This document shows, piece after piece, positions 8,523 to 17,916 of a DNA stretch of 64,000 nt. Source of the stretch: Vibrio nitrifigilis (GTDB taxonomy: Bacteria > Pseudomonadota > Gammaproteobacteria > Enterobacterales > Vibrionaceae); NCBI RefSeq assembly GCF_015686695.1, contig NZ_JADPMR010000004.1, forward strand, positions 186,001 to 250,000, in the 5' to 3' direction. The translations under genes were made by a program, and so were the position numbers. Position 1 is the stretch's first letter, and each line of letters opens with the position of its first letter. The notes below the pieces were generated by a model that saw only the letters and a list, made by a program, of their open reading frames with translations, did not search any database and was not told the DNA's origin.

Positions 8523-10304
8523 TTACCCAAGTTCCTTGTTATTGTTGAGGTAATTCGGGGTAAACACCAAACTCACTTCGGTTCCGCCATCGGGTAAGGT
8601 GTTGATCGCCAGTGTTCCTTTCAATGAATGACAACGCTCTTGCATAATTTCAGTACCGTAATGGTTAAGCACCCGCTCGGTTTGAGTAAAGCCTATTCCA
8701 TCGTCTTGTACCAACAGGACGACGTTTTTCTCCTCGTTTTCCGTTAGAGAAATGGTGATGTGTGAGCCTTGCGAATGTTTGACGGCGTTCTGCACCGCTT
8801 CTTTGGTGATTTGCAATAGGTGAATTTCTTCATTGGGCTCAAAGGGCACATGGCGACAGTCGTAATGCAGTTGGATTTGCATGGCGCTGTGTTTCGCTAA
8901 GGTCTGCACGGTATCACTCAGTGCCGCTTGCAAGCCGCCACTGTCAATCTGCAAACGAAAGGTAGTGAGGAGCTCGCGCAGTTGACGATAAGCCGATACG
9001 ACACCTTCTTTGAGTTCATAAACTGGGGTAGTGACTCGCTCGCTCACTGGCTCTTTCTCAATGCCTTTTTCAATACACGCGACCTGAAATTTGAGGTACG
9101 AAAGGGATTGAGCCAAAGAATCATGCAGCTCGCGCGCAATAATATTTCGTTCACTCAGTAGCGCGATGCGTCTCTCTTGGTTGAGTTGGTTCGAAAAACT
9201 CAGTGCAATGCCCAATTGATCTACTAAGGATTCCACCAAATCACGCTGCCAATTTGCCATTGGCGATTGGGTAAATACACGGATGTCACCATAGTGGTTG
9301 TCATTGCGTTCTATTGGAAAGTGAACGGTTTGGTTCGATGCGCTATTTCCCAGCTCTGAACCAATGAGCACTTGGTGATAAGGCAGTTCAGGCTGCGAGG
9401 TAAAGAGTGTCAGCTCTAGGTTATTGAGTTGGCTAACGGCGCTTAATTGCTGCAAAATCACCTCAAAATCGAGTTGACCATAATGAGATTGGTTGACCTG
9501 TTGAGCCACGTTGTACAAGAACGTGAGCATCTGATTGCTCTGGCTGAGCGCTTGGGTCTTTTCAGCAATGCGCTGTTCAAGATCTTGATGAATCGACTGC
9601 ATGCTTTGATTGGCTTTGTTGATGGTTTTGGCCAAAAGACCAAGCTCATCATCGCGATGCACCAAACAGCGTTGGCTCCAATCACCTTGTGACGAGCTTT
9701 CCGCCACGTCGGTTAGCTCGCGCAGAGGGCGCGCGATGTATTTGTGAATCGAATAAATCGAGAGAAGAATAAGACCCAATGTGATAGTAAGTGTAATGGT
9801 CTGAATGATTTTTAACTCTTGCAGGCGCTCTTCCAACACCTTTTGATAGCCGTAAACCAGACGGTCAATGGATTGCACAAAGCTTTCGAGTTTGGGCAAA
9901 AACGGCCCTAGTTGAAATTGAGCGTTGGCGTTCGCCAGTGTTGGCTTAATCTCTTGATTCCACGTGTGTGCGACTTGGTCGTATTCGTCTTTAATGGTTA
10001 CCTGATGAAAGCGAATAAAATCCTTTTTTAACACAGGGTCGTTAAACAGGGTTTCAAACTGTTGAATCAGTTGCTGTACTTTGTGGCGATTCTCTGGGGA
10101 ATCTTCGCTTTGCAGTAGCGTCACCTGAGTGGTGATACGGTAACTCATCATGCGCAGAGAGCCAGAAAGGTTGATGGTTTTGCCGTCGTACTCGCTGATT
10201 TGCGACATATACATCGATGAGAAAATACTGACGAACGCCATCAAGATCAAACTGACCATGATCGCGGTGATCTTCATGACAATCGAGCGGCTAAGTTTGG
10301 GCAA
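8523..10304 (-). CDS. narX: NarX/NarQ-type nitrate/nitrite sensor histidine kinase
   Basis: A 593-residue inner-membrane sensor kinase. Membrane segment 1 is at about 12-34; the periplasmic domain opens with a nitrate-binding P-box (NLSGSLRMMSYR, residues 45-56); segment 2 is at about 165-187. HAMP, a coiled signalling helix and a GAF-like central module without a cysteine cluster follow. The HisKA_3 dimerisation domain carries His394 in ARELHDSLAQSLSYLKFQ, and the ATPase has AVQNAVKH and QDDGIGF. The start is a TTG at 10304 with AAAAAGGAC upstream; an internal ATG at residue 10 lacks such a site. It pairs with the downstream NarL. Confidence 0.92.
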   Translation of the reverse strand: MPKLSRSIVMKITAIMVSLILMAFVSIFSSMYMSQISEYDGKTINLSGSLRMMSYRITTQVTLLQSEDSPENRHKVQQLIQQFETLFNDPVLKKDFIRFHQVTIKDEYDQVAHTWNQEIKPTLANANAQFQLGPFLPKLESFVQSIDRLVYGYQKVLEERLQELKIIQTITLTITLGLILLSIYSIHKYIARPLRELTDVAESSSQGDWSQRCLVHRDDELGLLAKTINKANQSMQSIHQDLEQRIAEKTQALSQSNQMLTFLYNVAQQVNQSHYGQLDFEVILQQLSAVSQLNNLELTLFTSQPELPYHQVLIGSELGNSASNQTVHFPIERNDNHYGDIRVFTQSPMANWQRDLVESLVDQLGIALSFSNQLNQERRIALLSERNIIARELHDSLAQSLSYLKFQVACIEKGIEKEPVSERVTTPVYELKEGVVSAYRQLRELLTTFRLQIDSGGLQAALSDTVQTLAKHSAMQIQLHYDCRHVPFEPNEEIHLLQITKEAVQNAVKHSQGSHITISLTENEEKNVVLLVQDDGIGFTQTERVLNHYGTEIMQERCHSLKGTLAINTLPDGGTEVSLVFTPNYLNNNKELG

Positions 10305-10397
10305 TCTAACGTCCTTTTTCTTTTAACACATCCATTTTCTCGCTGCTTTTTTCACTCTTTTCCTTTGGACTTTCTCACCGTTACGCACAGCGAGAAC

Positions 10398-12125
10398 CTA
10401 GTGATTCAGCAAAAGCAGCGCCTCTACAATAGCGACAAACAGTGCTGCAAGGGAAATCATTTTCCAAAATAGCACGGGATGGCGAGTCATTAGCGGTCGA
10501 TTGCTTGGACTATTGATGAGTGCGGTATTGGGTATACTCAAGTCGGTAACAAAATCGCCTAATGCTTGATAGCGCTGCTGAGGTGACTCTTCAGTTGCTT
10601 TACGAAAGGCCAAATCGACCCAAAGCGGAATGTCGGCGCGATGAGTTTGTAGCGACTGATAATGCCATTTGGTATGACGGGCACTTTGAATCGCTTGTGA
10701 GGTATTTTCTTTAAAGGGCAAGTAGCCGCTCAGCATCTCATAACCAATAACGGCAATGGAGAACAGATCCGATAAGGTGGTGGCGCGCCCTGTATTGATG
10801 TATTCCGGCGCAATGTAGTTCACCGTGCCAAGTGGGAACGGGTCATCTTGTTGTGCTTGTGCCTCTTTGAGTCCCTTTACGTCGACAGTACCAAAATCGA
10901 TCAATTTCACTGTCCCTTCTGGCGTAATCATGATGTTCTCGGGTTTGAGATCGCAATGAACCATATCAGCACGCTGCAACACTCGTACTGCTCGCACCAA
11001 TTCGGTGAGCAGTGTCCGAACCTCATTGAGAGAAGGATTGGGATGATCAAACATCCATTGGCGTAATGTAGCTCCGGGAATCCACTCACTGATTTGATAG
11101 AGAAACGGCGTTTCTGCTGGGGGCGCGTACATTTTCATTATGCGTGGGTTATTGAGTTGTGAGGCAATCCAATATTCGTTAGCGAATCGGCGTAAAGTTG
11201 GCAGATCATCGCTGGCATTGACTGATGGCGCTTTAAGTACTCGCTGCTCTCTTATGTGTGTATCTTCCACCAGATAGACGTGACTACGCGAGCCATCGTG
11301 CAAGGTGCGCAGCACTTTAAAGTGGTCGAGGCTCATTCCGGCTTTGAGTACCGGAGGAATGCGGCGGCTGATAAGTTGCTGTTCCAGTTCTGGTAAGCTC
11401 TTTTCTGGCAACGCCATGATATCGAAAATGACACAAGTGCAGTTATCTTGACTGCCATTGTCGATGGCGAGTTGGCAAAGCTTAGCACTCAGCGCTTCGG
11501 CACTGTCTTGCTGCGCTAACACTGCGCTTATTTGCTCAGGGGAGAGTGTTTGGTGGACACCATCGGTGGTAAGCAAAAAACGATCATGTCGGTTCACTTC
11601 TAGCGTTTGATAGTCCACATCGGCGTTCTCATCCATGCCGAGTGCTCGGGTGAGGTGGCCCGTTCCTTTGGCGGTCATGCGTTGATGGTCGCGGGTCAAT
11701 TGGGTGAGCTTGTGGCGGCGATAGCGATAGATACGGCTATCACCAATATGAATCAAATGAGCGGTATTGGATTTGAGGATTAGCGAGCTAAATGTGGTGA
11801 CCATACCGTTATGGCGCAGCGCATCTTGGCCTTGGGTATAAAGCCATTGATTAAGTTGACTTAAAAGCGAAGTAACAGAATGAGAGACGCTCCAACTGTG
11901 AGGCGTGGCGTAATAGTCTTGGACAAATTGCGTGGTAACCGTGTGACTGGCTTGCTGACCTTGGTCGCTGCAACTGACGCCATCGGCAATGCAGACTACG
12001 GTGCCTTTGAACGTCAGCTCATCTTGCCTTTGCGGGTGTTTAACAATAAAGGCATCCTGATTTTCAGCGCGAACACCGGTGAGCGATGTACCGCCGAAGG
12101 TGACCCGTTGGAGTGATTTATCCAT
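10398..12125 (-). CDS. Fused PP2C phosphatase and Ser/Thr protein kinase, C-terminal membrane anchor
   Basis: A 575-residue fusion. The N-terminal PP2C phosphatase (about 1-250) has RAENQDAF at 19-26, IADGVS, GDSRIYRYR, TTDGVHQTL and the late QDNCTCV, so its metal ligands look intact. The Hanks-type kinase that follows shows a nucleotide loop (LHDGSRSHVYLVED), VLK, the catalytic VHCDLKPEN, IDFGTVD and IAPEY, so it looks active too. A single hydrophobic helix lies at the extreme C-terminus. The ATG at 12125 is chosen over a farther one at 12179 because AAGGAG precedes it. It lies between the nitrate transporter and narX genes, so it probably modulates nitrate assimilation; its targets are unknown. 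Confidence 0.92.
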   Translation of the reverse strand: MDKSLQRVTFGGTSLTGVRAENQDAFIVKHPQRQDELTFKGTVVCIADGVSCSDQGQQASHTVTTQFVQDYYATPHSWSVSHSVTSLLSQLNQWLYTQGQDALRHNGMVTTFSSLILKSNTAHLIHIGDSRIYRYRRHKLTQLTRDHQRMTAKGTGHLTRALGMDENADVDYQTLEVNRHDRFLLTTDGVHQTLSPEQISAVLAQQDSAEALSAKLCQLAIDNGSQDNCTCVIFDIMALPEKSLPELEQQLISRRIPPVLKAGMSLDHFKVLRTLHDGSRSHVYLVEDTHIREQRVLKAPSVNASDDLPTLRRFANEYWIASQLNNPRIMKMYAPPAETPFLYQISEWIPGATLRQWMFDHPNPSLNEVRTLLTELVRAVRVLQRADMVHCDLKPENIMITPEGTVKLIDFGTVDVKGLKEAQAQQDDPFPLGTVNYIAPEYINTGRATTLSDLFSIAVIGYEMLSGYLPFKENTSQAIQSARHTKWHYQSLQTHRADIPLWVDLAFRKATEESPQQRYQALGDFVTDLSIPNTALINSPSNRPLMTRHPVLFWKMISLAALFVAIVEALLLLNH

Positions 12126-12206
12126 CCTCAAACTGCTCCTTGTGGTGTGAACCATCAATAACGAAAGCTCCTCAGCCATCGACTGAGGAGCTAAGGGAAC
12201 ACAACC

Positions 12207-13673
12207 TTAAGAGACTTTGATCAGCGTAACTGAACCGTCTTCGTTCACTTCAGTTATTTCACCTTTAGGCTCTTCCATAAAGAACAGCGTAGCAAAACCA
12301 ACCACAGCGGTTGCTGCAATCACGTAGAAGAAGGTTTGGTAGCTCACAAAAGAGAGAATCGTCAGATAAACTACCGACCCCACGTTACCGTAAGCGCCTG
12401 TCATCCCTGCAATTTGACCTGTCATGCGACGTTTAATCAGTGGAACGGTAGCAAAAACCGCACCTTCACCAGCTTGGACGAAGAACGAACACGCCATCGC
12501 TGCCGCAACTGCCAGCCATAGTGGCCATGAACCGTTCACTTGCCCCATCAAGAAGTAACCCACAGCCAAACCCGCAGTCAAAATCAGTAGCGTCATCTTA
12601 CGGCCGTATTTGTCAGACAAGATACCGCCACCAGGACGAGACATCAGGTTCATAAAGGCGTATGAAGAGGCCACCATCCCCGCCATTACGGGCGTTAGTT
12701 GGAATGTGTCAGAGAAAAACAGAGGTAGCATTGATACCACGGCAAGCTCAGAACCAAAGGTCGCAAAATAGAGTACGTTTAGCACTGCGACTTGTTTGAA
12801 TTTGTATTGGTGTGCAGGTTCAACCGGAGTGGTGAAGATGGTTTTGTTCACTTTCCAAACTTGCAGCGCATCGAAAAGATAAAGTGCAGTCAGGCCAACA
12901 TAAATACCGATAACCACCCCTTCACTGAGCATATTGATACCGCTTGGAGAGAGTTTCCATGCCAGTAAACCAAGTACGGCGTACATCGGGATTTTCATCA
13001 GCAGGAGGAAAACAAAATCGCCTTTAGAAGTCACTTCCATCGCTGATAGATGTTTAGGTCGAAAATAGGTGGCGCCTTTTGGTGTATCGGTGACGTTACG
13101 ATAGAAAATAACAGAGAACACCAAACTCATTAAGCCCGTTAGTGCAGTCGCATAGCGCCAGCCGTCATCACCGCCGAACGCTAAAGCCAATGCAGGTAAA
13201 GTAAACGCGGCAGCTGCTGAACCAAAGTTACCCCAGCCGCCATAAATGCCTTCTGCTGTGCCCAGTTGATTGTGCGGGAACCATTCAGAGACTAAACGAA
13301 TGCCCACCACGAAGCCGGCACCGATAAAGCCAAGTAAGAAGCGAGCAATCGCTGCTTGAATAAAGCTGTCGGCAAAGGCAAAAGCAAAACAAGGAATGGA
13401 GCAGATGGCGAGGAGCGCTGAGTAAACTGCGCGTGGACCAAAGCGGTCGGTAAACATACCAATCAGCACGCGAGCAGGAATGGTTAGGGCGACGTTGAGA
13501 ATCAACAAGGTTTTGATCTCTTCCGTTGATAGCCCAAGGGAGGTTTTGACCATTTGCAGCATCGGCGCAAAGTTAAACCAGATAACAAAGGTGATGAAAA
13601 AGGCGATCCAGCTGAGGTGGAGGATCTTCATCTTGCCGCTAAATGAGAACAGCGAAAATTTAGTATTGTCCAT
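12207..13673 (-). CDS. Nitrate/nitrite transporter, MFS NarK/NasA-permease family
   Basis: A 488-residue major facilitator with about 12 membrane helices. The loop motif GMFTDRFGPR after helix 2, and the two glycine-rich nitrate signature helices containing GGWGNFGSAAAAF and GAYGNVGSVVYL, are typical of nitrate/nitrite transporters. It lies between nirD and the phosphatase-kinase gene on the same strand, so uptake of nitrate for assimilation is the likely role. AGGAATTAG precedes the ATG. The C-terminal 20 residues (KGEITEVNEDGSVTLIKVS) form a short polar cytoplasmic tail. Confidence 0.93.
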   Translation of the reverse strand: MDNTKFSLFSFSGKMKILHLSWIAFFITFVIWFNFAPMLQMVKTSLGLSTEEIKTLLILNVALTIPARVLIGMFTDRFGPRAVYSALLAICSIPCFAFAFADSFIQAAIARFLLGFIGAGFVVGIRLVSEWFPHNQLGTAEGIYGGWGNFGSAAAAFTLPALALAFGGDDGWRYATALTGLMSLVFSVIFYRNVTDTPKGATYFRPKHLSAMEVTSKGDFVFLLLMKIPMYAVLGLLAWKLSPSGINMLSEGVVIGIYVGLTALYLFDALQVWKVNKTIFTTPVEPAHQYKFKQVAVLNVLYFATFGSELAVVSMLPLFFSDTFQLTPVMAGMVASSYAFMNLMSRPGGGILSDKYGRKMTLLILTAGLAVGYFLMGQVNGSWPLWLAVAAAMACSFFVQAGEGAVFATVPLIKRRMTGQIAGMTGAYGNVGSVVYLTILSFVSYQTFFYVIAATAVVGFATLFFMEEPKGEITEVNEDGSVTLIKVS

Positions 13674-13707
13674 AATCTAATTCCTAACTGTAGAGTGTGT
13701 TGGTCCG

Positions 13708-13731
13708 CACAGTGCTGTAGCCAGCACTGTG
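13708..13731. repeat. Hairpin between nirD and the nitrate transporter gene
   Basis: CACAGTGCTG and CAGCACTGTG pair perfectly over 10 bp with a 4-base loop. No T-run follows on the minus strand. In this intercistronic position it is more likely an RNA-stability or partial-termination structure that lowers expression of the downstream transporter and regulators relative to nirBD. Confidence 0.6.
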
Positions 13732-13762
13732 TGTACGAAATAGTGATAAACGATGTGAGTAA

Positions 13763-14089
13763 CTAGATTCTTATTTGAATCTCATCATTGGCTTGCTGAA
13801 CTTCATAAGTGGCGATGCTCAGTTCCGGCTTTTCTAAACAAGCACCAGTCGCTAAATTCCAGTGTTGTTTATAAAGGGGGGATGCCACATAAAGTTCATT
13901 GTCGATGGAGCCGATGATCCCGCGCGACAGCACATTGGCTTTGCCAATCGGGTCATAGTTGCCAATCGCATAAAAGTGGTTGGTGCGTTGACTAAAGAAG
14001 ATTGCGACCTGTTTATCGCCTACCTTGGCACAAACGCCGCTGTTCGGTGCAATATCGCTGGTTTTACAAATGGTTTGCCATTGACTCAT
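13763..14089 (-). CDS. nirD: Assimilatory nitrite reductase [NAD(P)H] small subunit
   Basis: A 108-residue Rieske-fold protein that partners NirB in reducing nitrite to ammonium. NYDPIGKANVLSRGIIG and VASPLYKQHWNLATGACLE are diagnostic of NirD. As is usual for NirD, the Cys/His ligands of true Rieske clusters are missing, so the subunit is structural or modulatory. AAGGAAG precedes its ATG, 23 bases after nirB, so the two are co-transcribed. Confidence 0.96.
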   Translation of the reverse strand: MSQWQTICKTSDIAPNSGVCAKVGDKQVAIFFSQRTNHFYAIGNYDPIGKANVLSRGIIGSIDNELYVASPLYKQHWNLATGACLEKPELSIATYEVQQANDEIQIRI

Positions 14090-14112
14090 CTTGTGCTTCC
14101 TTCTTTAGCCAA

Positions 14113-16653
14113 TTATTGAACTTGGGTGATTTCGATAGCGAGATCATCGCGGTGCGCTTTAGGGGCAATTTGTCCGCGAATATCGACAAACTGGACGTTA
14201 TCATCACGGTCATCACTGTTGATGAAGTGGCTAAAGCGTTGCAATTTTTCGGGTGTTTCTAGTGTGGTTTTCCACTCGCATTGGTATTTAGCGATGTTGT
14301 ATGCCATGGCTTGCTCGAGTTCGGTGCAAAGACCAAGTTTGTCTTCAATCACTACCTCTTTGACGTAATCTAAGCCGCCTTCAAGGTTCTCTATCCACAC
14401 TGACGTGCGTTGCAGGCGGTCGGCAGTGCGGATGTAGAACATCAGCACGCGGTCGATGTATTTCACTAAAGTAGCTTGGTCAAGGTCGGTCGCAAATAGG
14501 TCTGCATGACGAGGGCGCATACCGCCGTTACCACAGATATAGAGGTTGAAACCTTTATCAGTGGCAATCACGCCGATGTCTTTGGATTGCGCTTCAGCAC
14601 ATTCACGGGTACAGCCAGAGACAGCAAACTTGAGTTTGTGTGGTGAGCGCAGCCCTTTGTAGCGGTTTTCTAAGTCAATCGCGAGCCCCATGCTGTCTTG
14701 CACGCCGTAGCGACACCAAGTTTGTCCCACGCAGGATTTGACGGTACGCAGAGATTTACCGTAAGCATGACCGGTTTCAAAGCCTGCATCGACCAAACGT
14801 CGCCAAATAAGCGGCAAATCGTTAAGTTGTGCGCCGAATAGGTCGATACGTTGTCCGCCGGTGATTTTGGTGTATAAACCAAAATCTTTGGCCACTTCTC
14901 CCAGTACAATCAGTTTTTCTGCGGTGATTTCGCCGCCCGGAATCCGTGGCACAACCGAGTAAGTGCCATCTTTTTGCATATTGCCTAAGAACAAATCGTT
15001 AGTGTCTTGCAGCTCAATGTGCTCTTGGCGCAGGATGTAATCGTTCCAGTAAGAGGCAAGGATAGAACCCACTGCCGGTTTGCAAATTTCACACCCTAAG
15101 CCCGAACCATATTGAGCAAGCAGTTCGTCGAAGGTTTTGATTTGATGGACGCGAATCAAATCGCTCAGTTCTTGGCGTGAGTAGGCGAAGTGCTCACACA
15201 CATGGTTGTTGACTTCGACGCCCAATTTCGCCAGTTCGCTGTCTAATACTTGTTTAGCAAGAGCGCTACAACCACCACAACCCGTCGAGGCATTGGTGGT
15301 CTCTTTCAGCTCTGCCATGGTGGTGCAGCCGGCTTTAACGGCTTCGACAATGGTGCCTTTGGTGACATCAAAACATGAACAGATCACCGCGCTATCAGGC
15401 AGGGCATCGACGCCCATGGCGGACGATTCATCTTCTGCCACGTTCGGTAAAATCAGCACTGATGGGGTTTCTGGCAGCGTCATGTTGTTTTGACGCAGTT
15501 GCAGCAAGTTGGAGTAGCATTGCGCATCGCCGACCAAAACGGCACCGACAATGGATTTCTTATCGTGAGAGAGAATCAGGCGTTTGTAGACTTGCTCAAT
15601 GTCATCTTTGTAGGTGTACGATAGAGCCCCTGCGGTTTTGTCGTGCACTTCACCGATACTTGCCACATCGACACCCAGTAATTTGAGTTTGGTACTCATA
15701 TCTGCGCCGGTAAATTCAGCAGCTTGCTCAGGCGTTAAGATGTGCTGTGCGGCAACTTTTGCCATTTGATAGCCCGGTGCGACCAAGCCAAAAATTTGGT
15801 TATTCCACAGGGCACATTCGCCAATGGCATAAATATCGTCATAGTTGGTTTGGCAGTGATTGTTGATCACAATCCCACCACGTTCACCGATGGTAATGGT
15901 GGAGTTGCGTGCCAGTTCGTCACGAGGACGAATCCCTGCGGAGAAGACAATCATGTCGGTTTCAAGGTGTGAACCATCGGCAAAGTTCATGCGATAACGT
16001 GCCGACTCGCCAGCAACGATTTCCGTGGTGGCTTTTTCCGTGTGCACGTTCACGCCCATGGCTTCAATTTTACGGCGTAGCAATTCACCGCCATCTTGGT
16101 CGAGCTGCACTGCCATGAGGCGAGGTGCAAATTCCACCACATGCGTCGTCAGACCTAAATTCTTAATCGCATTCGCCGCTTCCAATCCCAGCAAGCCACC
16201 ACCCACAACCACACCGCTGGTGCTGGATTGGCTAGAGGCTTCAATGGCATCTAAATCTTCAAGGGTGCGATACACATGGCAATGTTCACCATCGTTACCC
16301 GCAATTGGGGGCACAAAAGGGAATGAACCGGTCGCTAAAATCAGTTTGTCGTAGGCTAGGGTTTCACCATTGGTTAACGTCACGGTGCGCTGTTCGGGAT
16401 TGACCGCGGCAACTTTGGCGTTCAAGCGATATTGAATGCCGTGAGTTTGGTAATACTCTTCGGTGGTGAGGGCTAAATCGGCGGCCGTGCTGCCAGTAAG
16501 ATAAGAGGTTAAATGCACACGGTCATAGGCTAGACGGGCTTCTTCACAAAAGGTGATGATCTCATACTCATTGCTGCCAGATTGAATCACATTGTCGATA
16601 AACTTGTGACCGACCATGCCGTTGCCTGCCACAATAATGCGTTTTTTGCTCAT
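14113..16653 (-). CDS. nirB: Assimilatory nitrite reductase [NAD(P)H] large subunit
   Basis: An 846-residue cytoplasmic enzyme that carries out the six-electron reduction of nitrite to ammonium. In order: an FAD/NAD-binding oxidoreductase part (residues 1-400, VAGNGMVGHKF at the start, GGGLLGLEAA near 150); a BFD-like [2Fe-2S] part with CSCFDVT and STGCGGCSA (about 425-470); the NIR_SIR half-domain; and the sirohaem/[4Fe-4S] domain with SCVGQTWC and GCTRECAEAQ (about 645-700). The length is normal. It stands between cobA, which serves its sirohaem cofactor, and nirD. Confidence 0.97.
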   Translation of the reverse strand: MSKKRIIVAGNGMVGHKFIDNVIQSGSNEYEIITFCEEARLAYDRVHLTSYLTGSTAADLALTTEEYYQTHGIQYRLNAKVAAVNPEQRTVTLTNGETLAYDKLILATGSFPFVPPIAGNDGEHCHVYRTLEDLDAIEASSQSSTSGVVVGGGLLGLEAANAIKNLGLTTHVVEFAPRLMAVQLDQDGGELLRRKIEAMGVNVHTEKATTEIVAGESARYRMNFADGSHLETDMIVFSAGIRPRDELARNSTITIGERGGIVINNHCQTNYDDIYAIGECALWNNQIFGLVAPGYQMAKVAAQHILTPEQAAEFTGADMSTKLKLLGVDVASIGEVHDKTAGALSYTYKDDIEQVYKRLILSHDKKSIVGAVLVGDAQCYSNLLQLRQNNMTLPETPSVLILPNVAEDESSAMGVDALPDSAVICSCFDVTKGTIVEAVKAGCTTMAELKETTNASTGCGGCSALAKQVLDSELAKLGVEVNNHVCEHFAYSRQELSDLIRVHQIKTFDELLAQYGSGLGCEICKPAVGSILASYWNDYILRQEHIELQDTNDLFLGNMQKDGTYSVVPRIPGGEITAEKLIVLGEVAKDFGLYTKITGGQRIDLFGAQLNDLPLIWRRLVDAGFETGHAYGKSLRTVKSCVGQTWCRYGVQDSMGLAIDLENRYKGLRSPHKLKFAVSGCTRECAEAQSKDIGVIATDKGFNLYICGNGGMRPRHADLFATDLDQATLVKYIDRVLMFYIRTADRLQRTSVWIENLEGGLDYVKEVVIEDKLGLCTELEQAMAYNIAKYQCEWKTTLETPEKLQRFSHFINSDDRDDNVQFVDIRGQIAPKAHRDDLAIEITQVQ

Positions 16654-16692
16654 GATGATGTCCTTATTTTGTTTTTAGAGTCAGTGCTGTGA

Positions 16693-17511
16693 TTACGCGG
16701 TGAGGCGAATGGTTGTGGTGTCTGACTTTGCTTCCCGTTCTGTTAATTGTTCTAGCCACTCCATTTGTGACGCCACTTTGACCACTTGACCGATGACGAT
16801 CAAGGCAGGCGAACAGACTTGGTGGTGTGTTGCTAAATGGTGTAATTCGGTTAATTCGCCAGTGAAGGTGCGTTGGCGAGTGGTGCAGCCATTCTCAATA
16901 ATCGCAACAGGGGTGCTTTGATCCATGCCATGTTTGATTAAGGTCTCTTGAATCCATTGCGCTTTCGATAAGCCCATGTAAATGACTAAGGTTTGGTTCA
17001 GTGACGCCAGTGCGCCCCAATTCACATCGAGGGATTTATCGGCGTGAGCGGTGATAAAGGTGCAACCTTGTGCGAGCCCTCGATGAGTTAAAGGAATATT
17101 GGCGTAAGTGCTGCAACCTGAAGCGGCGGTGATACCCGGTACCACTTCAACTCGGATCCCTCTTTGAGCCAGAAACAGCATCTCTTCACCACCGCGACCA
17201 AAGACAAACGCATCACCGCCTTTGACTCGGCACACTTGCAACCCTTGCATGGCGTAGCTGGCAATCAGTTCATTGATCTCTTCTTGCTTCATGCTGTGGT
17301 GGCCTTTGGCTTTCCCCACATAGACATGCTGAGCAGCATGCGGGAAGGTCGCTTGAATTTCACGACTCACCAAATTGTCGTAAATGATGACGTCCGCAGC
17401 ATCAATGGCTTTGACCGCTTTCATAGTGAGCAAGTCTGGATCGCCAGGACCTGCGCCGACCAAAGCCACATTACCGAATGTGATCGTTGAGCTTGTGATT
17501 GTCTTCATCAT
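16693..17511 (-). CDS. cobA: Uroporphyrinogen-III C-methyltransferase
   Basis: A 272-residue SAM-dependent methyltransferase that makes precorrin-2 from uroporphyrinogen III, the first step to sirohaem for NirB. Motifs include GAGPGDPDLLTMKA near residue 18, GKAKGHHSMKQEEIN, RVKGGDAFVFGRGGEE and PGITAASGC. It is the single-domain SUMT form without the CysG dehydrogenase/ferrochelatase part, so sirohaem must be finished by another enzyme. It is first in the minus-strand cobA-nirB-nirD operon. Two adjacent ATGs are possible starts; GAGG lies eight bases before the first. Confidence 0.95.
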   Translation of the reverse strand: MMKTITSSTITFGNVALVGAGPGDPDLLTMKAVKAIDAADVIIYDNLVSREIQATFPHAAQHVYVGKAKGHHSMKQEEINELIASYAMQGLQVCRVKGGDAFVFGRGGEEMLFLAQRGIRVEVVPGITAASGCSTYANIPLTHRGLAQGCTFITAHADKSLDVNWGALASLNQTLVIYMGLSKAQWIQETLIKHGMDQSTPVAIIENGCTTRQRTFTGELTELHHLATHHQVCSPALIVIGQVVKVASQMEWLEQLTEREAKSDTTTIRLTA

Positions 17512-17916
17512 TCCAGTGCCTCGTCATGGTGATTAAGTTTGGGCGTCGATTGTTCCGACAGCGCTTTTTCCCTCTAGAGCAAGTTGAATGCCAAATAGGT
17601 GAGGTAATGAAAGAAGACTTTTTTAAAATGCTATTTTTCAATACGTTAGATGAGGTGATTGCCAAAGAATTACCATAAATGAGTCACCAGCGAGAATGGG
17701 CGAGATTGAGAAAAATGGTCCATGGATGTGCGACGATTTCTTTTCATGGTGAAAAATACATAAAAGTGGGTAGTAGCCTTGGGTAACCATCTCTACCTAA
17801 TAGTGGGTAGGGAAATTATTTTATATAATAAATTCAAATATTTGATTGGTTTGCATGAGGGTATTGGTCTATAAATTGCTTTTCTATGCTGAAAGTAGAA
17901 ATAGTAAGGGAAATGT
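17512..17916. promoter_or_regulatory. Divergent control region between cobA-nirBD and nasA, with clustered NarL-like heptamers
   Basis: A 405-bp spacer with no convincing gene. Four 6-of-7 matches to the NarL/NarP heptamer TACYYMT lie within 44 bases: GTGGGTA at 17766-17772 (reverse TACCCAC), TTGGGTA at 17779-17785 (reverse TACCCAA), TACCTAA at 17794-17800 and GTGGGTA at 17803-17809. They are 108-151 bases before nasA and more than 250 bases before cobA. With narXL in the same cluster they are good candidate NarL sites. Promoter elements were not assigned. Confidence 0.6.

Noticed and set aside
15206..15686. Overlapping plus-strand open frames inside nirB
   Set aside because: They are antisense to the well-conserved nitrite reductase gene and show no domain pattern.
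17512..17665. A small gene overlapping the cobA start on the minus strand
   Set aside because: It runs out of frame into cobA, lacks a ribosome site, and the region is better explained as the cobA leader.
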